In this document: piece by piece, positions 23,400-32,387 of the stretch | Numbering within the stretch: position 1 is the stretch's first letter | Layout: each line of letters begins with the position of its first letter | Assembly (NCBI RefSeq): GCF_001006005.1 | Contig: NZ_CP011254.1 | Coordinates: forward strand, 1,922,001-1,986,000 | Direction: 5' to 3' | From: Serratia fonticola | Lineage (GTDB): Bacteria > Pseudomonadota > Gammaproteobacteria > Enterobacterales > Enterobacteriaceae | DNA: 64,000 bases | Made by a program: the position numbers and the translations under genes | Notes under the pieces: model-generated | Database searches by the model: none | Told to the model about the DNA's origin: nothing | The model's input: only the letters and a program-made list of their open reading frames with translations

Positions 23400-24245
23400 C
23401 TATTTCCCTTGCGCTGCTGTGTTAAATGGAAGCATTTGGTTGCCTTTCGTTCTTAACCAAATTTTCCCGTCAAATATAAAAGGGTGCTGGTGAGGGTTTG
23501 GATGATGATGAGGTTTATCATGATCCCCCCAGTGAACTTCGCTTCTAGGTACGGGTTGCCCATTAGCTAAAGGCCATGTATTTTCTGGGAATTCAGCTGA
23601 CTGTCCATACACTCCACCACCCTCCGAGCTTACCTTACCTCCTAGAACCGTGTGCGCTCTTCCTTCAGAATCGGGATGAGGGAGAGGTATATCCTGACCG
23701 TTAACACGTTGCTTAGCTAATTCAATAGGGTTTCCATTTTGGTCTCTGTATATAAATATTTTCTTGTGGCCTAAGTATTTCAGGTTCTGGGCTTCTATTT
23801 CCTGTAGGCTGATTATCAGCCCCAGGCATCCCTTTAAGCCCCAACGGATCTACCCAGCCAACCGGGTTCCCATCAACATATTGATAAGAGTTCAACCCGC
23901 CATCGAGTTTTACCGGATCCGCCGTCAAATACCGCCCAACACCCGGGTCATAATACCGGTTCAGGTTGTAATACAGCCCGCTTTCCGCATCTTCGTACTG
24001 CCCCTGAAAACGCAGTGGGTTGTTCACCTTCGGTTGTGGGTGTTCGTCCCGTGCATCTGGCGGTGTCCATTCATCCGTCAGTTGCCCATAGGCGCTGTAC
24101 TATCTCCGCCATACGGTGTTGCCCTGGCTGTCCGTCAGGCTGTGCGGTGTGCCAAGGTGGTCATTCTGGTAGTAGTAAATCTCCGACTTGCGTCCTTTGC
24201 CCAGCAACTACGCCAACGGCACGAAGCTGCCGGGGCTGAAGACCC
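23400..24245 (-). pseudogene. Broken rhs 3' end with a His-rich toxin tail
   Basis: From 24245 the minus strand encodes the late Rhs shell: FSPGSFVPLA, a stop, KSEIYYYQNDHLGTPHSLTD, another stop, then NNPLRFQGQYEDAESGLYYN and the cleavage signature DPLGLKGMPGADNQ. A frameshift follows near 23780. The toxin tail continues as KKIFIYRDQNGNPIELAKQ and ends in HWGDHDKPHHHPNPHQHPF with TAA-type stop at 23400. The six or more clustered His residues suggest a metal-dependent nuclease or hydrolase domain. Two stops and a frameshift make expression as an Rhs effector impossible. Confidence 0.8.
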
Positions 24246-24427
24246 ATAGGTATGTGATTCCAATAAAACAGTTAAATTAGCCATTTTTTCTTTCTGTCTG
24301 AGTTCACTCAGGCTAACCACACCCCGAAGAAAATCCCTACCGAAGTGCCACTGATAGTTGCCCCGCGTTAACTATCAGCTCAAACGACATCTACTTACAT
24401 GTAGGGCCATCATTTAATGACATTTAG

Positions 24428-24685
24428 TTACCAATTTGATAGCTCACCATCCTCGTCTAGTATAAGGATATTCACCGTCCCCCTTATAGCAGAAAATAAC
24501 CCCATCAGGTCATCCTCAATGCTTTTTGGATGGGAGCTAATTTCTAAGGATATTGATTCCGGTTCAATAAAAAGCCTAACATCGTAATTCCAATGCTCCG
24601 CCTGCGCTTTACTTTCCAATCCTAGCAACCAATACTCGCAGTTTGACTTATCATCAACAAATGTCCTTAGCGAAGTAATCATCAT
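24428..24685 (-). CDS. Small immunity-like protein
   Basis: 85 residues (MMITSLRTFVDDKSNCEYWL), acidic and soluble, with a terminal LILDEDGELSNW. No family is recognised. It lies between two rhs scraps, so an orphan immunity protein is the best reading. An alternative is a fragment of a longer gene. Confidence 0.45.
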   Translation of the reverse strand: MMITSLRTFVDDKSNCEYWLLGLESKAQAEHWNYDVRLFIEPESISLEISSHPKSIEDDLMGLFSAIRGTVNILILDEDGELSNW

Positions 24686-24769
24686 TCTTATTTCATCAAT
24701 ATTGCTAATGAACCAATATGTGTCTTAGAAGTGTATTCTAAACTCAGCTGACATTATTGAAATCCTCTT

Positions 24770-24880
24770 ATCGACCTTGCCGCAGGATCGGTATTCCGGG
24801 GCCCAGGCAATCTGTCCTTTGCCGTTGACCAGTTCTTGCGGGGGGCCTAGGTAGTCATTCAGATTGTTCAGGTCGATATT
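24770..24880 (-). pseudogene. rhs core scrap
   Basis: The minus strand reads NDYLGPPQELVNGKGQIAWA, nearly the same as NDHLGTPQELVNGKGQIAWS in the full-length Rhs at about 27240-27310. Only some 35 codons survive. Confidence 0.7.
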
Positions 24881-24893
24881 TTCATATCGACCT
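24870..24893. terminator. 10-bp hairpin
   Basis: AGGTCGATAT and its complement flank a TTTC loop between the rhs scrap and the end of the next immunity gene upstream. It could terminate the minus-strand immunity transcript, although no T-run follows in that direction. Confidence 0.4.
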
Positions 24894-24906
24894 TTCTGAG
24901 CTACCT

Positions 24907-25314
24907 TTACAGCATTTCATTCACTTTATAATTATAAATTCCTTTTTTATTATCATCTATTTTTTGATTGATTGAGATTTCAATTGCATACTCAAGAAGT
25001 AATTTCATAAAATGGTGGGGATCTTCTAAGATGTCACCAAATACTAACTCATGCAAAGCATCCGCAAAAGACTCGTCAGCATTTAAAAGATACCTCTCAA
25101 GCACGGCAATAGTTAAAAAACATCCGAGTGGGGATGATGTGAGATCACCCTTTATATATTTATCAAATAATTTAAAAACACTCAGCTTATCGGATAAATT
25201 GTATTTAAATATATCCTCGACCTCCTCTACAGTAGTGACATTTGAGTTGAAGGGGCTTAACACCCCCCCTAAAAACCCCATCGCTTTCAGCCTTTTCTTT
25301 TTATTTAACTTCAC
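24907..25314 (-). CDS. Orphan immunity-like protein
   Basis: 135 residues starting MKLNKKKRLKAMGFLGGVLS. After a basic start the protein is acidic and helical (DKYIKGDLTSSPLGCFLTIA, ADALHELVFGDILEDPHHF). No membrane span or family motif is recognised. There is no toxin upstream in the transcription direction within 360 bases, so it is an orphan in the rhs downstream array. Confidence 0.5.
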   Translation of the reverse strand: MKLNKKKRLKAMGFLGGVLSPFNSNVTTVEEVEDIFKYNLSDKLSVFKLFDKYIKGDLTSSPLGCFLTIAVLERYLLNADESFADALHELVFGDILEDPHHFMKLLLEYAIEISINQKIDDNKKGIYNYKVNEML

Positions 25315-25319
25315 TTTTA

Positions 25320-25677
25320 TTGTCCCCGTTTAGGATGGCTGGTTAATGGACTGTCATTATCATCAATATCTTTCCCCATATGTTGAGGCCTTTTTGAAAG
25401 ACTGTTGTCACCTCTTTATTTCAATATCAATTTGGCGTGATAAATAGAGTTAAGCTGATCTCGTTGGCTTAAATATCGTTTCGGAGCTCTAGGGGACTTT
25501 AGCTTGCCCAGCTTTCGCGGCACTTTTTATGTATTACTGCTTGATAAACCGGACTGTATCCGGTGACTGGAAAGATAAGTGATGTAAAAAGCCGGAACTA
25601 TCAGAAGTTCCAGCATTATCATCTACAACATAACTAATGAATTACATCAAGTTATCATGAGAGCAGTGGGATAGCAT
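25320..25677. other. Gene-free stretch in the rhs array
   Basis: I see no coding frame. A sequence with AGCCGG...CCGG pairs near 25545-25605 may fold. It is probably degenerate rhs-linked DNA. Confidence 0.35.
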
Positions 25678-26058
25678 TTATCTAATATTGTTTTTTATTT
25701 CCCTTGCTTTATAAGTCAAAGCAAAACAATCCTCCAGTGGTTCTCCATCTAACGCCCAGTATTCAATTAACTGAAAATGCTTCTGGTGATTATTTGAAAG
25801 CAAATCTAATGCTTTAACGATAACTTCATTATTAGTATCCATTCCCATACTTAAACAATCATTAGTAACATCGAGTATCAATTGCATCAGCAAATCTCTC
25901 TCTGATTCTGAATAATTATCATTTGAGTAAGTTAAGATATATTTGTTCAGATATTCCTCAGTACGAAATTCCTCAGGTAATTCATATGTCCAATCTTGAG
26001 TAAACTCATCCCCGCAAGGTAAGCCAAGATCTCTGCATATCCGTTCTATTGAGGTCAT
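25678..26058 (-). CDS. Orphan immunity-like protein
   Basis: I choose ATG 26058 (MTSIERICRDLGLPCGDEF), giving 126 residues; a longer frame starts at 26106. The protein is acidic and helical, with SESERDLLMQLILDVTNDC and a final YWALDGEPLEDCFALTYKA. HFQLIEYWALDGEPL-like wording is common in small Rhs/CDI immunity proteins, but no family was assigned. It stands about 200 bases downstream of the cognate immunity gene of the full-length Rhs. Confidence 0.5.
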   Translation of the reverse strand: MTSIERICRDLGLPCGDEFTQDWTYELPEEFRTEEYLNKYILTYSNDNYSESERDLLMQLILDVTNDCLSMGMDTNNEVIVKALDLLSNNHQKHFQLIEYWALDGEPLEDCFALTYKAREIKNNIR

Positions 26059-26253
26059 TTTTTGCAACTTTATAATTTTTTTGAGATGTGTTAAGTTATA
26101 TAGCAATGACGTTATGGCAGAGCCAGAATATCAATCTGGTGGGACTGCAAGCATGATGTCCGACAAGGTGATTCGGTGTGGCAAAGGAATATACTTATAT
26201 AACAAAAAAGATATAAGGCCGAAACAATCATAACCTCCGGCCTTTCTAATCAC

Positions 26254-26601
26254 TTAAGCATATACAACTTCGCACTGACCTATCACATCAAAGACATGAT
26301 CATAAGTACTTAAAATGTAATTGTTATTTCCTCCTGAAACAATCAAATCAAAACAAGACTTCTTTATCAACTGATAGTCTGATTCATCAATCATTGTTAT
26401 TTTTAAGCTCTTTATGTTTTTGAATTTAAAACAAACTAGAGCTTCAATATTACTTTCTGTGGGCGGCTGACAAAAAGACAGATCAAGTAAAGCATTCACC
26501 TCAATGCTCATGGGGTACATATCTAACTTGACATTCTTTAATATTAGCGCATCTCTTCCATGTATTGTCCCGTACTGAGTTTTAATTGCTCTGTTTTCCA
26601 T
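26254..26601 (-). CDS. Putative cognate immunity protein of the full-length Rhs
   Basis: ATG 26601 lies two bases after the rhs stop at 26604, typical toxin-immunity spacing. The 115-residue product (MENRAIKTQYGTIHGRDALI) is a soluble β-rich protein: LKNVKLDMYPMSIEV, FKFKNIKSLKITMID, then SGGNNNYILSTYDHVF. The segment resembles small immunity proteins that pair with an Rhs toxin, but no family is recognised. Confidence 0.65.
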   Translation of the reverse strand: MENRAIKTQYGTIHGRDALILKNVKLDMYPMSIEVNALLDLSFCQPPTESNIEALVCFKFKNIKSLKITMIDESDYQLIKKSCFDLIVSGGNNNYILSTYDHVFDVIGQCEVVYA

Positions 26602-26603
26602 TT

Positions 26604-29600
26604 TTAATTCCTCACCCTTATATTTTTCCCACCTGTTTTAGTGGAGAACCTGTCAACTAAATTAATCCCTTTCAAATCATCCGGTGTTGCCCATCGTGTT
26701 GGAATTTGGGATATTCCAGCCTCCTTAGCTGCATATAACCTTCTATTGTCTAAAGAAAATACTGAATGTTTGTGCGCTCCTTGTGACAATAGTTTTTCTT
26801 GGACTTCAACAGGGAGATCCACCATCCTCACTCTTCTTATTGGCTCAACTTGATTGATATATGAAGGATCATTTTTCAATCTAAATATTAAATCATTAAT
26901 TTTATTACCGTCACTAAAATGTGGATTAATACTATCTTGAGAGTACTGGATAGTTTTAGGATTTATGAATTTAATTGATGGCGGACAATCTCCCAACGCA
27001 TTCGCTAACCCCAGCGGATCCACCCACCCAGTAGGGTTAGGTACATACTGCGTCTGGTTTAGGCCACCGGCCAGCCCAATAGGGTCAGGGGTGATAAACC
27101 TTGCGGTCTCCGGCGAGTAATAACGATACCGGTTATAGTGTAATCCGCTTTCAGCATCGAAGTACTGCCCTTGAAAACGCAGTGGTTGCGGCACAGATTC
27201 AACGAACGCTACCGCCAGATTGCCGTAGGCGCGGTACGCCGCGCTCCAGGCAATCTGTCCTTTGCCGTTGACCAGTTCCTGCGGGGTGCCCAGATGGTCA
27301 TTCAGGTAGTAGTAAATCTCCGACTTGCGTCCTTTGCCCAGTAACTGCGCCAACGGCACAAAGCTGCCGGGGCTGTACAGGTAGCTTTTATAGGTCGCCA
27401 GGTGCGCCGGTTTTGGGTCATCCGCTGTGAAGATATTATCATCGTCGGCGCATTCTGCCACCATCCGCTCACCCTGCCAGAAGAACCGGGTTAGGGCATT
27501 AGGCCGTTGGGCTAGCAGGTCCTGCTTTTGGATGCGTCGACCAAAGGCATCATAGGTATAGGCAAAATGGGTTTTCTGCCCCTGGCGTTGTTCAATAAAT
27601 TCCACCAGCCGATGCTGGCAGTCATAACGGAACTCCCGCACCCACAGTGGCTTGGTGCTGCGCACTTCACGTGTCAGGTTGCCAAACTCGTCATACTCGA
27701 ACCGCACATCGCCTTTCTGCTTCAGCAGGTTGCCACGCACTTGTGTTCCACGGGAGGCAGCATCGTTCCCCAATACGTTACCCGCTGCATCGTGCGTAAA
27801 CTGTTCACTGATACCCCTCCAGCGCAGCGCCTGCGGCAAGGCTTCGGGGTAGGCTATCGGGTGGTGCAGCGCTTCGGTCAGGCGATGTTGCTTATCGTAG
27901 CGGTATTCCCGGTTGCCTTTGTGCGGGTCGAGGATCTGCGTCAGGTTGCCTGCCGGGTCGTACTCGTAACGGCGCTGCATCACCGGTGTTACGTCTGGGG
28001 CGTCACCCTCCAGTTCTGCCTGTACCAGGGCAGTAGCACGTTGATGGCGCAGGCGTTGCTGCGCGTCATAATCAAACTCGCTTACCACCTCACCGGTGAT
28101 GCGCCGGGTTTCCCGCTCGCCGCGATACTGGTGTTCACTCAGTATGCGGCCATTCAGGTCAATGCGTGAGACTTGCCCCTGTTGGTAGTGGTAAGCCAGC
28201 AGGTTGCCATCGGGCAGGCGTTGGCGCGTCAGGTTGCCCGCGTTGTCATAGCCGTAAAACAGGCTGGCAAAGCCCTGATACTCCTCCGTCAGGCGACCAA
28301 CCTCATCATAGCCGTACGCCAATGGCCAATGCCCGTCATCCACCAGGCGCAGGCGGTTAAAACTATCGTAGGCGTAACAGACTTCCTTGCCGTCCGGCAA
28401 CACTTTGCGAACTAGCCTCCCGGCAGCATCCCGCTCGTAGCGGGTCACCAGCGCGGTCTGTTCACTCTGGCTAGTGCCGTACTCGGTGCGCTGGGTCAGG
28501 TGCCCGTTCAGGTCGTAGTCATAGAGGAAGTGGCGTCCGTCAACGGTGTGTTCTTCACTCACCAACCCGTTAGGGTAATAGGCCAGCCGATGATGTTCGC
28601 CGTTCTGGTTGATGATGTCGCTGACGAAGTTCTTCGGGTTGTCATAGCGGTATTCCACCTGGCTGAGGTCGGGGTAAATGACTCGGCTCACCAAATGGGA
28701 GTTTGGATGGTATTCGTATTGGGTGGTCAGCCCTTTTTCATCACGTTCGCTGGTCACCTTGCCGTAGGCGTTGTACCGGTAGTGGCGTACTGTGCCGTCA
28801 GGCGCGTGAATAGCCTCCAGCCGGTTGGCGGCATTCCAGGTATAACGGGTACCGTTGACCCCTGCCTCGTCCAGTGGGCTATCGCTGTGCCGGATCACCT
28901 GCCCCAGCAGGTTGTAACGATAATAGTGGGTCAGCCCGTTGCGCTGATGGTGTTCCAGCACCTGGCCAAAGGCATCGCGGACAAAGCGCTCGCGGCTGCC
29001 ATCCGGGTATTGCACCTCGTTGAGTGCCCCTTGCGCAGACCACAGGTAGTGGCAGGTATTGCCCAACGCATCGGTTTCTTCCGTCAGGTTGCCCTGCGTG
29101 TCGTAGCGATACCGTTCACGGATCTTGTCCTCCTGATCGAGGCTCCAGGTGGTTTTCTCTACGACCCGGCCCCGCGAATAACGGTATTGGGTCTCTTGTC
29201 CGTCAGGAGTGCGCACCCAGGTGCACTGCAGTTCACCGTTATAACCATATTCGGTGCGGTTGCCCAATGGATCGGTTTCACTCAGCAGCTCACCGCGTTC
29301 ACCGTATTCATTGAGGTGGGTCGCGCCGTCCGGGTCGACCTTCTTTATCAGGCGACGAAAGCGGGTGTCATGTTGCCAGGTCTCCCGTGAGCCGTCCTGA
29401 TGGACCAGGGTGACGGCCCCGGGTTGCTCATCCCACAGAAAACGTTGGTCAAAGTTCGGCAGGTTGCTCCAGTGGTGCACCGCACGGGCCTGTTTGCCTT
29501 CCCCTTGCCACTCCCAGTAAAACTCAGCTCCGCCAGCCAACTGCCGCAGGCTGAACACATAGTCATCACGGTACTGATAGCGCTCGGCTTCCCCGGCCGC

Positions 29601-31478
29601 ATTGATAGCGGCACTCAGTTGCCCCCGCTCATCGTACTCATAGGTCATCAGCGGATGGAGAGCCTCTTCCCGACCCGATTCAGGGGTCAGGCTCAGCTGC
29701 GTCAGGCGCCAGCCTTGAGGTAGCTCCTGATAGCTGAACTGCAAGGCTGCACCAGCCGGATGTTCCAGCCGAACAGGTAAGCCATCGTGATAATGCAGGG
29801 TCAACCGCAACTGGCGGTGTGAAAGGCCGGTGATGCGCCCGGTCGTTTGCCCCGTAACCCGATGCACATGCAACACCCAGCCTTCCATGCTACCGGCCAT
29901 CAGGCAGTAGCTATTGGGCTCCTCGTCCAGATAGGCGGCGGCCCCGGCTACATAGTTAAGCCCACTTGGGGAAACTTCGGTAGGTAACGGCAGAATGGTG
30001 GTGAGGGTCTGGTGATCGGTCCAGTGCAGTTCATCACCGATAAACTCCACCTGATGTTGCAGGCTGTGGCTCCAGCCAAAACCAAACACCGATGTGCGTT
30101 CGACCGCGGTGGTGCGGTACTGACGCTGGAAGATAAAGGGCGTCAGGCCAATCAGTTGCCCATCGTCCAGAGTAAGCAACTCTTCGCCGTTGATCAGCGA
30201 GACCGGGCAGCCGGTGCCGGGGGTGCACTGCGAGTTCACCGTGGGCTGGTCAGCCGCATTTGTCGCAGGGCTGTTTTTCACCGTGCCTGAGTTATCCACC
30301 AGACCAGTTTGGTTTGACGAACCCAGCTGGTTTTTCCGATCCTGTTTCAACTTGGCATTGGCCTGGCGCTTGAGGTTCATTTGGCGAGTCTTCTCAAAGA
30401 ACCGTTTGACCAGTTCCAGGGTGGCAAACAGAATCGTCTTCAGTCCCTGCCAGACAGACTGCAATGCGCTGCCCAGTTTCTTGAGCAAGCTGCCTACCTT
30501 ATAGATCAGAAACGCCACGCCCAACCCGGCGGTCACCAGGGTCAGCAGCGCCCCGAAGACAATGCCGACCAACGCATCGCTGATAATGGAACCCCCTATT
30601 TTTACCATCGGTTCCAGTAGTGCACCCCAGGGGTACATACGCACTTGCAGTTCCACCGAACGCATAAACAGGTACAACGCAGCTTCATCATTGAACAGCG
30701 CCAACAGCTCGCGGGCCATCTGCTTGCTGCCTTCCAGCAGGGACTTCAGTTTCTGTTCATCTAACTGGGTGATGAGATCCTTATACTTACCCGCTTCCGC
30801 ATAGATTTTCTGCCCGTACTTTGCGGGGTCGGTGATCACGTCGTAGGCCAGTTTTACGTCGTCCCACAGCCCGAACATGCCGTCGTACAGCCCAGCGCCC
30901 AGCGCGGTCAACAGGCCTGCATTGATTGGGCTCAGCTGCCACTGAGGCCTGTAGGTCTGCCATTGCGTTGACAAGGTGTCGTACATCTCTAGCATCAGGC
31001 CGTCATAGGCTTGCAGCATCTGGACATTGTGCTGCTCAAGCTGGGGATCGGTGGCTTTAACGTAATATTTCTTGCCCGCAGTCAGACCAGGGAAACGGGC
31101 TATGCCTTGCTCATCGGTCTGCTGGGTAGCCACCTTCGAGTCAAAACCAAAACTGACATCTTCATAGATCTCAATGGTCACATCGGGGATGGGGAGTTCG
31201 AGCGTAGACTCGTAGGCGAGGGCAACCTTGATCTCGCCACTCTTCGGGCAGGTCACTACGCTACTCTCAAAGCTGCGATCGTTTTCCGAGACCACGGTCT
31301 TGCTGTCGTTGAGCCGCAGGGTTTTTTCCATCTCCAGCGTCGGCCCACCTAATCGCCCTGAAATGCTGCTGGCCGTGGCCCACTCCTTGACGATCTGCCG
31401 ATACTCTTGGGTGATCAGGGTCTTGTTTTTGAAGCCCAGCAAGGCATTGTCAATACTCGCAATATATTCGGTCGTCAT
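26604..31478 (-). CDS. rhs: Full-length Rhs T6SS effector without PAAR, with a distinct toxin tail
   Basis: The 1624 residues begin with a non-PAAR region. Residues 60-165 have a transthyretin/CnaB-like β domain (IPDVTIEIYEDVSF, GIARFPGLTAGKKYYVKA), then helices and a hydrophobic pair near 300-330 (DALVGIVFGALLTLVTAGLG). The Rhs shell starts about residue 405 (CPVSLINGEELL) and runs through YD repeats to the cleavage motif DPLGLANALG. The last 120 residues are the toxin: PKTIQYSQDSINPHF, IRRVRMVDLP and SVFSLDNRRLYAAKEAG. The SLDNRRLYA element recalls ParB/sulfiredoxin-like toxin domains, tentatively. DUF4123 and VgrG genes directly upstream suggest loading through the adaptor in place of a PAAR tip. 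Confidence 0.88.
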   Translation of the reverse strand: MTTEYIASIDNALLGFKNKTLITQEYRQIVKEWATASSISGRLGGPTLEMEKTLRLNDSKTVVSENDRSFESSVVTCPKSGEIKVALAYESTLELPIPDVTIEIYEDVSFGFDSKVATQQTDEQGIARFPGLTAGKKYYVKATDPQLEQHNVQMLQAYDGLMLEMYDTLSTQWQTYRPQWQLSPINAGLLTALGAGLYDGMFGLWDDVKLAYDVITDPAKYGQKIYAEAGKYKDLITQLDEQKLKSLLEGSKQMARELLALFNDEAALYLFMRSVELQVRMYPWGALLEPMVKIGGSIISDALVGIVFGALLTLVTAGLGVAFLIYKVGSLLKKLGSALQSVWQGLKTILFATLELVKRFFEKTRQMNLKRQANAKLKQDRKNQLGSSNQTGLVDNSGTVKNSPATNAADQPTVNSQCTPGTGCPVSLINGEELLTLDDGQLIGLTPFIFQRQYRTTAVERTSVFGFGWSHSLQHQVEFIGDELHWTDHQTLTTILPLPTEVSPSGLNYVAGAAAYLDEEPNSYCLMAGSMEGWVLHVHRVTGQTTGRITGLSHRQLRLTLHYHDGLPVRLEHPAGAALQFSYQELPQGWRLTQLSLTPESGREEALHPLMTYEYDERGQLSAAINAAGEAERYQYRDDYVFSLRQLAGGAEFYWEWQGEGKQARAVHHWSNLPNFDQRFLWDEQPGAVTLVHQDGSRETWQHDTRFRRLIKKVDPDGATHLNEYGERGELLSETDPLGNRTEYGYNGELQCTWVRTPDGQETQYRYSRGRVVEKTTWSLDQEDKIRERYRYDTQGNLTEETDALGNTCHYLWSAQGALNEVQYPDGSRERFVRDAFGQVLEHHQRNGLTHYYRYNLLGQVIRHSDSPLDEAGVNGTRYTWNAANRLEAIHAPDGTVRHYRYNAYGKVTSERDEKGLTTQYEYHPNSHLVSRVIYPDLSQVEYRYDNPKNFVSDIINQNGEHHRLAYYPNGLVSEEHTVDGRHFLYDYDLNGHLTQRTEYGTSQSEQTALVTRYERDAAGRLVRKVLPDGKEVCYAYDSFNRLRLVDDGHWPLAYGYDEVGRLTEEYQGFASLFYGYDNAGNLTRQRLPDGNLLAYHYQQGQVSRIDLNGRILSEHQYRGERETRRITGEVVSEFDYDAQQRLRHQRATALVQAELEGDAPDVTPVMQRRYEYDPAGNLTQILDPHKGNREYRYDKQHRLTEALHHPIAYPEALPQALRWRGISEQFTHDAAGNVLGNDAASRGTQVRGNLLKQKGDVRFEYDEFGNLTREVRSTKPLWVREFRYDCQHRLVEFIEQRQGQKTHFAYTYDAFGRRIQKQDLLAQRPNALTRFFWQGERMVAECADDDNIFTADDPKPAHLATYKSYLYSPGSFVPLAQLLGKGRKSEIYYYLNDHLGTPQELVNGKGQIAWSAAYRAYGNLAVAFVESVPQPLRFQGQYFDAESGLHYNRYRYYSPETARFITPDPIGLAGGLNQTQYVPNPTGWVDPLGLANALGDCPPSIKFINPKTIQYSQDSINPHFSDGNKINDLIFRLKNDPSYINQVEPIRRVRMVDLPVEVQEKLLSQGAHKHSVFSLDNRRLYAAKEAGISQIPTRWATPDDLKGINLVDRFSTKTGGKNIRVRN

Positions 31479-31488
31479 AGTCCATTAC

Positions 31489-32280
31489 TCACGGTCGAAA
31501 AGAGGAAACGTTGAAGGTGATCACCTCAAACGGATTGGTACGGCAGCTCAGCGCATCTACCAGGGCCTGGGATAGCCGTGCGGTTCGCTTCTTCGGATCT
31601 GGCGTCTGTTGCCAGACCTGCGGGTAAAGCCGCAGCGCTATCTGGCGCAGTACCGGTTCTGGCACGGCTTGATAGAGTTCAAACTCATTCTCGCGCAGCC
31701 AGGTCAGCTGGTTGGCGATCAGCGGTTCTGGATCTTCATCCAGCAATGCATCTACCATCCCTTGGGGCACCAGCCACCAGGGGCTAATCTGGGCCTGCGC
31801 AGAAGGATCCACTGGGCAGGTAAAACCCTCGCCGTTCACCCAGTAATCGGAGAACACCGGCAGGATAGTGCGCCACTCATCGCCAAAGTAGCGCAGGTAA
31901 GCTGGCAGATAACGCCCATCCCAATAGCGGAAAAACACCGCTTTGCCGCTGGGCATGATCACCTGCGTCAAACCGGCAAGGTGGGTCGCCAGGGCAGCCT
32001 GCGGCAACGGCGAACGTGCCAGCCAGCCCCAGTTGCGTAAAGGGGTTTCTGCCACCCAGCGTAAGAATGGGCTGCCTTCGTTAAGTTGCACCAGCACCGG
32101 CATCACTTCAAACCAGTTGGCATAGGGCGTATTGGCGTAAAGCCCGTGCGGCGTGCGGCTACCGTCCTCACGGTAATAGGCTTTGATGCCTTGCGCACCA
32201 TGGGTATTGGCCAGGATGGCATACAGCGGTGTACCCGCCGTGTTTCTTACCCAGTCCTGTACACGATTTGACATGGTCAT
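31489..32280 (-). CDS. DUF4123 adaptor/chaperone for T6SS effector loading
   Basis: The 263-residue protein reads as DUF4123 (Tap/TEC): an N-terminal LYAILANTHGAQGIK, the middle LARSPLPQAALATHLAGLTQV and FFRYWDGRYLPAYLRYFG, typical of the domain, and a helical C-terminus. Adaptors of this family bind a specific effector and hand it to its VgrG. Gene order vgrG, DUF4123, rhs on one strand fits that role. AAGGAG lies three bases before the first ATG and nine before a second at 32274, so the second may be the real start. Confidence 0.85.
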   Translation of the reverse strand: MTMSNRVQDWVRNTAGTPLYAILANTHGAQGIKAYYREDGSRTPHGLYANTPYANWFEVMPVLVQLNEGSPFLRWVAETPLRNWGWLARSPLPQAALATHLAGLTQVIMPSGKAVFFRYWDGRYLPAYLRYFGDEWRTILPVFSDYWVNGEGFTCPVDPSAQAQISPWWLVPQGMVDALLDEDPEPLIANQLTWLRENEFELYQAVPEPVLRQIALRLYPQVWQQTPDPKKRTARLSQALVDALSCRTNPFEVITFNVSSFRP

Positions 32281-32387
32281 CTTCTCCTTGATTAAAGAAC
32301 GGCCTTAAACTGGCTGCGCCAGGTCAGCTAGCGTGCCGAAGAGGACGATATCCATTCCTCCCGAGAACAAAAAAACGGATCTTTTGC

